A DNA stretch of 64,000 nt. Source: Streptomyces sp. Je 1-369. GTDB lineage: Bacteria > Actinomycetota > Actinomycetes > Streptomycetales > Streptomycetaceae. Positions 51,925 to 60,384 of the stretch are shown in pieces. Position 1 is the first letter of the stretch, and each line of letters begins with the position of its first letter. The translations under genes were made by a program, and so were the position numbers. The notes beneath the pieces were generated by a model, which did no database searches, was not told where the DNA came from, and worked only from the letters and a program-made list of their open reading frames with translations. The stretch lies in contig NZ_CP101750.1 in the NCBI RefSeq assembly GCF_026810505.1, forward strand, positions 525,448 to 589,447, in the 5' to 3' direction.

Positions 51925-53203
51925 CTCGTCCACGGCGGACCTGCTCACGCTCGACCGGCAGCACGTCTGGCACCCCTACGGGCCGATGCCGGGCCGCCAG
52001 GAACCCCTGGTCGTCGAGTCGGCGAGCGGTGTCCGGATGCGTCTGGCGGGCGGCACCGAGCTGGTCGACGGCATGTCGTCCTGGTGGTCGGCGATCCACG
52101 GCTACAACCACCCGGTCCTCAACGAGGCGGTGCGCGGCCAGCTGGACCGCATGAGCCACGTGATGTTCGGCGGGCTCACGCACGAACCCGCCGTCTCCCT
52201 CGCCAGGCGTCTCGTCGACATCACGCCCGACGGTCTGGAGCACGTCTTCCTCTCCGACTCGGGTTCCGTCTCGGTCGAGGTCGCCGTCAAGATGTGCCTC
52301 CAGCACTGGCGCTCGCTCGGCCGCCCGGAGAAGCAGCGGATGCTCACGTGGCGGGGCGGTTATCACGGCGACACCTGGCAGCCGATGGCCGTGTGCGACC
52401 CCGAGGGGGGCATGCACGAGCTGTGGCAGGGCGTGCTGCCGCAGCAGGTGTTCGCGGACGCGCCGCCGAGCGGGTTCGACGCGTACGAGGAGTCGTACGC
52501 CGAGCACCTCCACGAGCTGATCGGGCGGCACGCAGGTGAGCTCGCCGGGGTGATCGTCGAGCCGGTGGTGCAGGGCGCGGGCGGCATGCGCTTCCACTCC
52601 CCCGGCTACCTTCGCGCGCTGCGGGAGGCGTGCGACGCCCATGACGTCCTGCTGGTGTTCGACGAGATCGCGACGGGCTTCGGCCGCACGGGTGCGCTGT
52701 TCGCCGCCGACCACGCGGGTGTCGCGCCCGATGTGATGTGCATCGGCAAGGCGCTGACCGGCGGTTATCTGTCGATGGCCGCGACGCTGTGCACGTCCCG
52801 GGTCGCCGACGGGATCTCGCGGGGCGAGGTGCCGGTCCTGGCGCACGGCCCGACGTTCATGGGCAACCCCCTGGCGGCCGCGGTGGCCGGGGCATCGATC
52901 GACCTGCTGCTCGGGCAGGACTGGCACACCGAGGTCAAGCGGATCGAGACGGGCCTGCGGGAGGGCCTGGCCGAGGCGGCCGCGCTTCCCTCGGTACGGG
53001 AGGTCCGGGTCCTCGGGGCGATCGGCGTCGTCCAGCTGGACCACCCGGTCGACATGGAGGCGGCGACTCGGGCGGCGGTGCGCGAAGGCGTGTGGTTGCG
53101 GCCGTTCCGCGACCTCATCTACACGATGCCGCCGTTCATCACGGGCGACGACGACGTGGCACGGATCGCGCGCGCGGTGTGCGCGGCGGCGAAGGAGGGC
53201 TGA
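51917..53203 (+). CDS. bioA: Adenosylmethionine-8-amino-7-oxononanoate aminotransferase
   Basis: A 428-residue class III PLP aminotransferase. [47 protein letters not shown], and the PLP Lys in [15 protein letters not shown] are diagnostic of BioA, which uses SAM as amino donor. The [12 protein letters not shown] block completes the active site. ATG 51917 overlaps the bioB stop. bioD follows after one base. Confidence 0.96.
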   Translation: MPDSSTADLLTLDRQHVWHPYGPMPGRQEPLVVESASGVRMRLAGGTELVDGMSSWWSAIHGYNHPVLNEAVRGQLDRMSHVMFGGLTHEPAVSLARRLVDITPDGLEHVFLSDSGSVSVEVAVKMCLQHWRSLGRPEKQRMLTWRGGYHGDTWQPMAVCDPEGGMHELWQGVLPQQVFADAPPSGFDAYEESYAEHLHELIGRHAGELAGVIVEPVVQGAGGMRFHSPGYLRALREACDAHDVLLVFDEIATGFGRTGALFAADHAGVAPDVMCIGKALTGGYLSMAATLCTSRVADGISRGEVPVLAHGPTFMGNPLAAAVAGASIDLLLGQDWHTEVKRIETGLREGLAEAAALPSVREVRVLGAIGVVQLDHPVDMEAATRAAVREGVWLRPFRDLIYTMPPFITGDDDVARIARAVCAAAKEG

Positions 53204-53204
53204 C

Positions 53205-53939
53205 GTGACGGTGATCGTGGTGTCCGGCACGGGCACGGAGATCGGCAAGACCGTGACGACGGCCGCGGTGGCCGCCGTCGCCCGCGCGGCGGGGCGCAGC
53301 GTCGCGGTGCTCAAACCGGCGCAGACCGGGGTCGCTCCCGGTGAGCCGGGCGATGCCCAGGAGGTGCTGAGGCTCGCGGGCGACGACATCACCACGCGTG
53401 AACTCGCCCGCTATCCGGAGCCGTTGGCGCCGGATGTGGCGGCGCGGCGGTCCGGACGTGTCCAGGTCCACCCGCAGGAGGTTGCCGACGCGGCGGCGAA
53501 GCTCGCGACCGAGCACGACCTGGTCCTGGTCGAGGGCGCGGGCGGTCTGCTCGTACGTCTCGACGACGAGGGCGGCACCCTCGCGGACGCCGCCCGGCTC
53601 CTCGGTGCGCCGGTGCTTGTCGTGGTGTCGGCGGGCCTCGGCTCGCTCAACACGACGCGGCTGACGGCGGAGGCGCTGCGGGCGCGCGGCGTACGCCAGC
53701 TGGGTCCGCTGGTCGGCAGCTGGCCGGCCGCCCCCGACCTGGCGTCCCGCTGCAACCTCGCGGACCTGCCGAAGGACGCGGGCGCACCGCTGCTCGGTGC
53801 GATCCCCGAGGGGGCCGGGGCGCTCGGTGGCGCGGACTTCCGCGCCGCCGCCGCGAGTTGGCTGGGCCCTGAGCTCGGCGGCACGTGGGACGGGGTGTCG
53901 TTCGCCGAGCGGGAGGCGCCTGCGCCACTGGCGCACTGA
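53205..53939 (+). CDS. bioD: Dethiobiotin synthetase
   Basis: A 244-residue ATP-dependent carboxylase that closes the ureido ring. GTGTEIGKTVTTAAV is the P-loop, LKPAQTG and LVLVEGAGGLLVRL line the substrate site. GTG 53205 follows AAGGAGGGCTGAC and is one base after the bioA stop. It is somewhat longer than E. coli BioD because of a C-terminal tail. Last gene of the operon. Confidence 0.95.
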   Translation: MTVIVVSGTGTEIGKTVTTAAVAAVARAAGRSVAVLKPAQTGVAPGEPGDAQEVLRLAGDDITTRELARYPEPLAPDVAARRSGRVQVHPQEVADAAAKLATEHDLVLVEGAGGLLVRLDDEGGTLADAARLLGAPVLVVVSAGLGSLNTTRLTAEALRARGVRQLGPLVGSWPAAPDLASRCNLADLPKDAGAPLLGAIPEGAGALGGADFRAAAASWLGPELGGTWDGVSFAEREAPAPLAH

Positions 53940-53973
53940 TGCGGTGAGCGGGCGGGCGGGGGACTCCTGGGAT

Positions 53974-54024
53974 GCGATCGGCGTAACGCGTCCGCTGGGA
54001 CGCGGTCGGCGAGACGCGTCCGCT
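53974..54024. repeat. 23-base imperfect direct repeat with hairpin after bioD
   Basis: GCGATCGGCGTAACGCGTCC... (53974-53996) is repeated with three differences at 54002-54024, a 28-base period. Within it CGCGTCC (53987-53993) pairs with GGACGCG (53998-54004) over four bases, which could serve as terminator between bioD and the convergent toxin gene. Confidence 0.6.
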
Positions 54025-54099
54025 CCTCGGGGTCGCCCGCCCGCCGCCGGGCGCCATGGCGGTAGCCCCTGGAGCCGCCGCCGAGGTCTGATGCGCGGC

Positions 54100-54492
54100 T
54101 CACAGACTCCACAAGCGCAGCTGGTCCGCGATGGCGTGGACGCTCGCGCCGTCCTCCTTCACCAGCCGGGCGAGGTCACGCACCTGCTCGGGCGAGGTGA
54201 CGACCTTGAGGCCGCTGGAGACGAGGTAGGCGTAGGCGACGGAGGAGGCGAAGAGGGCGTTGGAGCGTTCGAGTGCCGGAATGTGGAGGAGGACCTGGAG
54301 GAGCGCCGCGGCGCGGTCGTGCGGGGTCTCGTAGACGGGCACGCCGAATATCTCCGCCTCGTGTCTGCTCACGGCGGCGACAAGGGCGCCCCAGTCGGTG
54401 ACCTGGGGGTCTCCCGGCGTCTTGTGTTCGGCGATCATCAGGAGCCAGGCAAGGTCGATTCTGAGGTCCAACGGCTCAGCGACGACCTTCAC
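54100..54492 (-). CDS. Fic/Doc-related toxin-like protein with altered motif
   Basis: A 130-residue protein with the size and helical plan of Doc toxins (LDLRIDLAWLLMIAEHKTPGDP, HEAEIFGVPVYETPHDRAAALLQVLLH, SSVAYAYLVSSGLKVV). The place of the Fic motif H-x-F-x-D/E-G-N-K/G-R is taken by HIPALERSNALF: His and Asn are kept, but the G-N-K-R core is not. Catalysis as AMP-transferase or kinase is therefore doubtful. GTG 54492 lies within the end of the upstream antitoxin gene, so translation is coupled. Confidence 0.72.
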   Translation of the reverse strand: MKVVAEPLDLRIDLAWLLMIAEHKTPGDPQVTDWGALVAAVSRHEAEIFGVPVYETPHDRAAALLQVLLHIPALERSNALFASSVAYAYLVSSGLKVVTSPEQVRDLARLVKEDGASVHAIADQLRLWSL

Positions 54493-54724
54493 GCAGCGGG
54501 CGGCTGCCCTCGCGTTCGACGCCGAACTCCTCGGCGAAGACGGACTCGTACTGCTTCATGAAGTCGGCGGCGGCCTCGACGAAGGTGTGTCCCACTTCGC
54601 CGGAGTCCTGTTTGACCAGTTCCTCTATGTAGCGGTTCACGCTCATGCCTCGGGCCAGGGCGCGCTCCCGCGCGGCCCGGGCGGTGTCCTCGTCCACCCG
54701 CACGTTCAGCTGAGTCTTCGCCAT
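54476..54724 (-). CDS. Antitoxin with ribbon-helix-helix fold
   Basis: An 82-residue protein. MAKTQLNVRVDEDTARAARERALARGMSVNRYIEELVKQ is a ribbon-helix-helix domain (strand then two helices). The C-terminal half, acidic and with FMKQYESVFAEEFG, would wrap the toxin. It overlaps the toxin gene by 17 bases. No ribosome site; the start lies eight bases from a perfect palindrome, its probable own operator. Confidence 0.8.
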   Translation of the reverse strand: MAKTQLNVRVDEDTARAARERALARGMSVNRYIEELVKQDSGEVGHTFVEAAADFMKQYESVFAEEFGVEREGSRPLREGRR

Positions 54725-54732
54725 ACCGTCAA

Positions 54733-54752
54733 GCTAGCGCCAGGGCGCTAGC
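54733..54752. promoter_or_regulatory. Toxin-antitoxin operator palindrome
   Basis: GCTAGCGCCAGGGCGCTAGC: nine-base arms around AG, perfectly symmetrical, eight bases upstream of the antitoxin start. This is the position expected for autorepression by a ribbon-helix-helix antitoxin. Confidence 0.75.
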
Positions 54753-54888
54753 ACGACAAGACCGCAAGGACCTTGTCCCTTACATACGTCCGGGGGCCCG
54801 ACCTCGGAGGGATACCGGACACCCGGGCAGCCCCACTACTCTCAGCGGCTATACGGGAGTTGGTACGGCCACAACCCAGGAGGCCGCC

Positions 54889-55737
54889 TTGTCCACACCT
54901 GCTTCGGCACCGCTCACGGACCGTTCGGAGCCCGCCGGGATCGCCGCCCGCGCCCGCGGCCTCACCAAGGCGTACGGCTCGGGCGAGACGACCGTGCTCG
55001 CCCTCGACTCGGTCGACGTGGACATCACGCGCGGGCGCTTCACGGCCGTCATGGGGCCTTCCGGCTCGGGCAAGTCCACCCTGATGCACTGCCTGGCCGG
55101 GCTCGACAGCGTGTCCGCGGGTCAGGTGTGGCTCGGCGACACGGAGATCACGGGCCTCAAGGAGCGCGAGCTGACCCGGCTGCGGCGCGACCGCATCGGC
55201 TTCATGTTCCAGTCCTTCAACCTCATCCCCACGCTCAACGCGCTGGAGAACATGACGCTCCCGATGGACATCGCGGGGCAGCGGCCCGACCGCGACTGGC
55301 TGGAGCACGTCATCGACACGCTGGGGCTGCGGGACCGGCTGAAGCACCGGCCCGCACAGCTCTCCGGCGGCCAGCAGCAGCGGGTGGCCTGTGCGCGGGC
55401 CCTCGCCGCGAAGCCCGAGCTGATCTTCGCCGACGAACCGACGGGCAACCTGGACTCGCGGGCCGGGCTCGAAGTCCTCGGCTTCCTGCGGGACGCGGTG
55501 GACCGGCTCGGCCAGACCGTGGTGATGGTGACCCACGACCCGAGCGCGGCCGGCCACTCCGACCTGGTCCTCTTCCTGGGCGACGGGCGCATCGTGGACG
55601 AGATGGCACGGCCGACGGCGGAGGCGGTCCTGGAGCGCTTGAAACGGTTCGACGCGTCGCACGCGACGCCGCCGGGCACGCCCGGCCCGGCCGAAGCACC
55701 GGGTACGCACGACGACCGACCGTCCGAGCAGAGCTGA
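54889..55737 (+). CDS. ABC transporter ATP-binding protein (MacB/LolD-like)
   Basis: A 282-residue ATPase. Walker A is GPSGSGKST, Q-loop FMFQSFNLIPTLNALENM, signature LSGGQQQR, Walker B LIFADEPTGNLDS, and His switch VTHD. The F-N-L-I-P-T-L-N-A-L-E-N motif is typical of the FtsX-partner class. TTG 54889 follows GGAGG at five bases, so the start is well supported. The permease follows after 13 bases. A Pro-rich tail ends the protein. Confidence 0.94.
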   Translation: MSTPASAPLTDRSEPAGIAARARGLTKAYGSGETTVLALDSVDVDITRGRFTAVMGPSGSGKSTLMHCLAGLDSVSAGQVWLGDTEITGLKERELTRLRRDRIGFMFQSFNLIPTLNALENMTLPMDIAGQRPDRDWLEHVIDTLGLRDRLKHRPAQLSGGQQQRVACARALAAKPELIFADEPTGNLDSRAGLEVLGFLRDAVDRLGQTVVMVTHDPSAAGHSDLVLFLGDGRIVDEMARPTAEAVLERLKRFDASHATPPGTPGPAEAPGTHDDRPSEQS

Positions 55738-55750
55738 GCAGGAGGCCCCG

Positions 55751-58315
55751 GTGCTGAAGGCGACGCTCAGGAGCTTCCTCGCGCACAAGGGCAGGCTGGC
55801 CCTCTCCGCGCTGGCCGTGATCCTCTCGGTCGCGTTCGTCGCGGGCAGTCTGATCTTCTCGGACACGGTCACCCGCACCTTCGACCGCCTCTTCGCCTCC
55901 ACGTCGGCCGATGTGACCGTGGAGCCGAAGGAGGACCTCGACGAGGCGGTGCCGTCCGGTCGGACGCCAACGCTGTCCGCGAGCCTCAAGGAGCGGGTGG
56001 CCGGGGTCTCCGGAGTCGCGGACGCGCACATCGACGTGTCCGTCGACAACATCACCATCGTCGACCGCGACAACGAATCCGTGGGCCCCACGACGGGCGC
56101 CCCCACGGTCGCCACGGACTGGCACCCCACCGACCGCAGCCCCGTGGAGCTCACCTCGGGCCACGCACCGCGCGGCGACGGCCAGGCGATCATCGACGCG
56201 GACACGGCCGACAAGAAGGACGTGGAGATCGGGGACACCCTCACCGTCCTCGCCCGCCCCGGCTCGTTCAAGGTCGAGGTCGTCGGCATCGCCACCTTCA
56301 CCACCACGAACCCCGGGGCCGCACTCATCTTCCTGGACACCGCGAGCGCCCAGCGCGAGCTCCTCGGTTCGGCGAAGGCGGCGACGAGCATCTCCGTGAC
56401 CGCCGACGACGGGGTGAGCGACACCGCGCTCAAGCGCCGTGTCGGCGCCGAACTGGGCTCCGGCTACGACCTGGAGACCGCCGACGAACAGGCCGATTCC
56501 GCGGCGTCCGAGCTCGGCGGGTTCCTCGACGTCATCAAGTACGTGATGCTCGGCTTCGCCGGTGTCGCCGTCCTCGTCGGCGTCTTCCTGATCGTCAACA
56601 CCTTCTCGATGCTCATCGCGCAGCGCACCCGCGAACTGGGGCTGCTGCGCGCGCTCGGCGCCGACCGCAGGCAGGTGCGCCGTTCCGTGCTCGTCGAGGC
56701 GCTGCTGCTCGGCCTCGTCGGCTCGACGCTGGGGCTCGCCGCGGGCATAGGTCTCGCCCTCGGCCTGATCGAGCTGATGGGCCTGCTCGGGATGAACCTG
56801 AAGTCCACGGAGATGGTCATCGGCTGGGCGACGCCGGTCGTCTCGTACGTCGTCGGGGTCGGCGTCACGTTCGTCGCGGCGTACCTCCCCGCCCGGCGGG
56901 CCGCGCACGTCTCGCCGATGGCCGCGCTCGCGGACGCCGAGATCGCCGGTGTGGGGCGGCCGTTGAAGGTGCGGGCGGCCGCCGGAACGCTCGTCGGGGC
57001 CGTCGGTGCCGCCGCGCTCGTGGGGTGCGCCACCGCGGAGAAGACGTCGTCCGCGGCGTCGCTGCTCGGCCTGGGCATCGTGCTGACCCTGATCGCCACG
57101 GTCATCGCGGGGCCGCTCCTGGTGCGGCCGGTCATCCGGGTCCTCGGAGGCGCCTTCCCCGCGGTCTTCGGCTCCGTCGGCCGGATGAGCCAGCGCAACG
57201 CACTGCGCAACCCGCGCCGCACGGGCGCCACGGCGGCCGCGCTGATGGTCGGGCTCGCGCTGGTCGGCGGCCTGTCGGTGGCCAGCGCCTCGATGACGAA
57301 GTCGTTCGACCGGCAGATCGACCGGACGCTCGGCGCGGACTTCGTCGTGCAGAACAGCAACTTCATGCCGTTCTCCTCGGAGATCACCGGGAAGGTCGAG
57401 GAGACGGACGGCGCGGGTCTCGTCGTACGCCAGCGCTTCACGCCCATCGAACTGGCGCTGCCCGACGGCAAGAACGTCGAGTCGACCGCCGCGGGCTACG
57501 ATCCGCGGCTCGACGACGTCGCCAAGGTGACGTACGCGCAGGGCAGTTCACGGGCCGCGCTCGCCCCGGGCCGGATCGGCATGGACGTGGACTTCGCGGA
57601 GAAGCACGGGGTGCGCGTCGGTGACACGCTGCCGGCGACGTTCCCCGGCGGGCGCGGGACGAAGCTGACCGTGGGCGCGCTGACCGACCAGGACTCGCCC
57701 GAGGGCTTCGGCGTCGAGGGCGGGCTCTTCCTCGGGTTCGGCACGGTCGAGAAGTACGTGCCGGGCGGGCAGGACTCCGCGCTGTACGTCAACGCGGCGC
57801 CGGGCACGGACGCGGACACCCTGCGCGCGCACCTGGACAGGACCCTCGACCCCTATCCGCAGGTGCAGGTACGCGACCAGGCCGACTACAAGGAGCTGAT
57901 CCGGCAGCAGATAGCCGTGATGCTCTACCTCGTCTACGCTCTCCTCGGCCTCGCGATCGTCATCGCGGTCCTCGGCGTCGTCAACACCCTCGCCCTGTCC
58001 GTCGTGGAACGCACCCGCGAGATCGGACTGCTCCGCGCCATCGGCCTCGGCCGCCGCCAGCTGCGGCGCATGATCCGCCTGGAGTCGGTGGTCATCGCGG
58101 TGTTCGGTGCGCTGCTCGGTCTCGCGCTCGGGATGGTGTGGGGCGTCGCCGTGCAGCAGGTGCTCGCGTTGCAGGGCATGAAGGAGCTGGCGTTCCCCTG
58201 GACGACGATCGTCGCGGTGGTGATCGGCTCGGTGGTCGTCGGCCTCGCGGCGGCGCTGCTTCCGGCGCTGCGCGCGTCGCGCATGAACGTGCTGGCGGCC
58301 ATCGCGCACGAGTGA
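55751..58315 (+). CDS. FtsX-like ABC permease
   Basis: An 854-residue permease. Residues 1-40 contain the first helix, followed by a large extracytoplasmic domain (about 40-250). FtsX-type helix groups occur at about 258-380 and 730-854 (each with the L-L-R-A-L/I-G motif: ERTREIGLLRAIGLGRRQLRRM and QRTRELGLLRALGADRRQVRR). A second extracytoplasmic domain lies between. Together with the ATPase it makes a MacB-like exporter or lipoprotein-handling system; no lipoprotein or regulator is adjacent. GTG 55751 follows AGGAGG. Confidence 0.92.
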   Translation: MLKATLRSFLAHKGRLALSALAVILSVAFVAGSLIFSDTVTRTFDRLFASTSADVTVEPKEDLDEAVPSGRTPTLSASLKERVAGVSGVADAHIDVSVDNITIVDRDNESVGPTTGAPTVATDWHPTDRSPVELTSGHAPRGDGQAIIDADTADKKDVEIGDTLTVLARPGSFKVEVVGIATFTTTNPGAALIFLDTASAQRELLGSAKAATSISVTADDGVSDTALKRRVGAELGSGYDLETADEQADSAASELGGFLDVIKYVMLGFAGVAVLVGVFLIVNTFSMLIAQRTRELGLLRALGADRRQVRRSVLVEALLLGLVGSTLGLAAGIGLALGLIELMGLLGMNLKSTEMVIGWATPVVSYVVGVGVTFVAAYLPARRAAHVSPMAALADAEIAGVGRPLKVRAAAGTLVGAVGAAALVGCATAEKTSSAASLLGLGIVLTLIATVIAGPLLVRPVIRVLGGAFPAVFGSVGRMSQRNALRNPRRTGATAAALMVGLALVGGLSVASASMTKSFDRQIDRTLGADFVVQNSNFMPFSSEITGKVEETDGAGLVVRQRFTPIELALPDGKNVESTAAGYDPRLDDVAKVTYAQGSSRAALAPGRIGMDVDFAEKHGVRVGDTLPATFPGGRGTKLTVGALTDQDSPEGFGVEGGLFLGFGTVEKYVPGGQDSALYVNAAPGTDADTLRAHLDRTLDPYPQVQVRDQADYKELIRQQIAVMLYLVYALLGLAIVIAVLGVVNTLALSVVERTREIGLLRAIGLGRRQLRRMIRLESVVIAVFGALLGLALGMVWGVAVQQVLALQGMKELAFPWTTIVAVVIGSVVVGLAAALLPALRASRMNVLAAIAHE

Positions 58316-58392
58316 GGACCGACCGGTCGGGCTCTCGTCCACATCCTGAAAAGTCCGCGCGCCACGGTGCGGGCCAGTGATGGGATGGCCGT

Positions 58393-58872
58393 ATGGACGA
58401 TCTTCGGATGGATGATCTTCGGATACGGGCCGCTGCGCCCGAGGACCTGGACGCGGTGCTCGCCTTCTGGAAGGTGGCCGCCGAAGGCACGAGCATCAGC
58501 GACGACCGCTCCGGCGTGGAGCGGCTCGTCGCCCGTGACCCGGAGTCGCTGATCCTCGCCGAGCGGGGCGGTGAGCTCGCGGGGACGGTCATCGCGGGCT
58601 TCGACGGCTGGCGCTGCCACCTCTACCGTCTCGCGGTGCACCCGGACCACCGCCGTCGCGGCGTGGGCACCGCGCTGCTCGCCGCGGCGGAGGAGCGGTT
58701 CGTGCGGCTCGGGGGGCGCCGCGGTGACGCGATGGTCCTGGACCGCAACGAGCTCGCCCACCCCGCGTGGCGCGCCGCCGGTTACGCTCCGCAGCCTCAG
58801 TGGAGCCGGTGGGTGAAGCCGCTGAGTGAGCCACTGGGCGAGCCGCTGGGTGAAGCGCCGTCGGCGGGGTAG
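58393..58872 (+). CDS. GNAT family acetyltransferase
   Basis: A 159-residue GNAT. HLYRLAVHPDHRRRGVGTALLAAAEERFVRLGGRR contains the R-x-x-G-x-G/A acetyl-CoA motif (RRRGVG). The start is duplicated: MDDLRMDDLRIR arises from a 15-base tandem repeat (ATGGACGATCTTCGG then ATGGATGATCTTCGG, 58393-58422), so translation could begin at either Met. The C-terminus has another repeat (EPLGEPLGE). Substrate unknown. Confidence 0.85.
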   Translation: MDDLRMDDLRIRAAAPEDLDAVLAFWKVAAEGTSISDDRSGVERLVARDPESLILAERGGELAGTVIAGFDGWRCHLYRLAVHPDHRRRGVGTALLAAAEERFVRLGGRRGDAMVLDRNELAHPAWRAAGYAPQPQWSRWVKPLSEPLGEPLGEAPSAG

Positions 58873-58913
58873 TGGGGTAGCCCCCGCAGATCCCGACAGA
58901 GGTTCGAGTGGCT

Positions 58914-58943
58914 TTGCTGATCCTTTACCATGGACGCAATACT
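58914..58943 (+). promoter_or_regulatory. Candidate promoter for the CNNM operon
   Basis: TTGCTG (58914-58919), 17 bases, CAATAC (58937-58942; AATACT in the next register). It is the best -35/-10-like pair in the 58873-59049 gap and is AT-richer than its surroundings. Confidence 0.45.
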
Positions 58944-58975
58944 CGTATCCAACTGAAAGGTGTGAGCGTCCGCCC

Positions 58976-59053
58976 ATGGGCGAGCCTCCTAGTACCCGAC
59001 ATCGCGCATTCCTCCAGCTCCTGCCGGATCATGGGACGGAGGTGACCCGATGA
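58976..59053 (+). CDS. Possible 25-residue leader ORF coupled to the CNNM gene
   Basis: ATG 58976 opens MGEPPSTRHRAFLQLLPDHG and ends at TGA 59051-59053, which overlaps the ATG of the CNNM gene as ATGA. The strong GGAGGTGA of that gene lies within it. No own ribosome site is close (GAAAGG is about 16 bases away), so it may be a leader peptide or chance. Confidence 0.3.
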   Translation: MGEPPSTRHRAFLQLLPDHGTEVTR

Positions 59054-60384
59054 CCGAAGTGCTCCTGCTCCTCGTGGCGGTGCTGCTCTGCCTGGCGTGC
59101 GGTGTGTTCGTCGCCGCGGAGTTCTCCCTCACGACTGTCGAGCGCAGCGAGCTCGAGCGCGCTGTCGAGCGCGGCGAGCGCGGCGCCGCCGGTGCCCTCA
59201 AAGCCGTCAAGAACCTCACCTTCCAGCTCTCGGGCGCGCAGCTCGGCATCACCGTCACCAACCTGGTGGTCGGCATGCTCTCCGAGCCGTCCATCGCCGC
59301 GCTGATCGCGGGCCCGCTGCGCGGCCTCGGCATACCGAAGTCCGCGGCGTCCTCCGTCGCCCTGGTGATCGGCACGGCCCTGTCGACGGTCTTCCTGATG
59401 GTCATCGGCGAGCTGGTGCCCAAGAACTGGGCGATCTCCTCGCCGCTCGCCGTCGCCAAGCGGGTGGCCACGCCGCAGCGCCTCTTCAGTGCGGCGTTCC
59501 GGCCGTTCATCGCGCACCTGAACAACACGGCGAACCGTTCCGTACGCCGCTTCGGCATCGAGCCCGCCGAGGAGCTCGCCTCCGCGCGCGGCCCCAAGGA
59601 ACTGATCGCCCTGGCCCGCCACTCCGCCAAGGAGGGCGCCCTCGAGGCGGACACGGCCGAGCTGTTCGTGCGCACGCTGAACCTCGCCGACCTCACCGCG
59701 GAGAACGTGATGACGCCCCGCGTGCAGGTCATGGCCCTCGAAACGCACGCCACCTGCGAGGACGTCGCGAACGCCACGCGCGCCACCGGCCTGTCCCGCT
59801 TCCCCGTGTACCGCGGAAACCTCGACACGGTCGTCGGCGTCGCACACATCAAGGACGTCCTCGCCGTGCCCGCGGAGCGCAGGCAGCGGGTCTCCGTCGC
59901 CGAGCTGATGCGTGAGCCGCTGCTCGTACCGGAGACGCTCACCGTCGACCGGCTCCTGGACCGGCTCTCGGGCAAGCGCACGATGGCCGTGGTCATCGAC
60001 GAGTACGGCGGTACGGCCGGGGTGGCGACCCTGGAGGACATCGTCGAGGAGGTCGTCGGCGAGGTGCGGGACGAGCACGACCCGCACGAGACGCCCGACA
60101 TCGCCCACGCGGGCACCGACGACGACGGCAGGACGCTGTACTCCGCCGACGGCGCCGCCCGCACCGACCAGCTCGCGCGGGTCGGCCTGCGGGTGCCCGA
60201 CGGGCCCTACGAGACGCTCGCCGGACTCGTCGCCACGGAGCTCGGCCGCATCCCCGCCGTCGGTGACGGCGTCCAGGTGGGCGGCTGGCGGCTCGACGTC
60301 GTGGACGCGTCGGGGCGGCGCGCCGCCCGCGTCATGCTGCACGCCCCGCTCGACGCCGACGACCACGAGGAGGATGTCCGATGA
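59050..60384 (+). CDS. CNNM/CorC-type membrane protein with CBS pair
   Basis: A 444-residue protein. The DUF21 membrane domain (residues 1-190) has FVAAEFSLTTVERSELERAVERG and VIGELVPKNWAIS. Two CBS domains (about 205-335) include VMTPRVQVMAL and FPVYRGNLDTVVGVAHIKDVL; VVIDEYGGTAGVATLEDIVEEVVGEV leads into a CorC_HlyC domain at the C-terminus. Such proteins transport or sense Mg2+/Co2+. GGAGGTGA precedes the ATG. It is coupled to a second copy by an ATGA overlap. Confidence 0.93.
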   Translation: MTEVLLLLVAVLLCLACGVFVAAEFSLTTVERSELERAVERGERGAAGALKAVKNLTFQLSGAQLGITVTNLVVGMLSEPSIAALIAGPLRGLGIPKSAASSVALVIGTALSTVFLMVIGELVPKNWAISSPLAVAKRVATPQRLFSAAFRPFIAHLNNTANRSVRRFGIEPAEELASARGPKELIALARHSAKEGALEADTAELFVRTLNLADLTAENVMTPRVQVMALETHATCEDVANATRATGLSRFPVYRGNLDTVVGVAHIKDVLAVPAERRQRVSVAELMREPLLVPETLTVDRLLDRLSGKRTMAVVIDEYGGTAGVATLEDIVEEVVGEVRDEHDPHETPDIAHAGTDDDGRTLYSADGAARTDQLARVGLRVPDGPYETLAGLVATELGRIPAVGDGVQVGGWRLDVVDASGRRAARVMLHAPLDADDHEEDVR

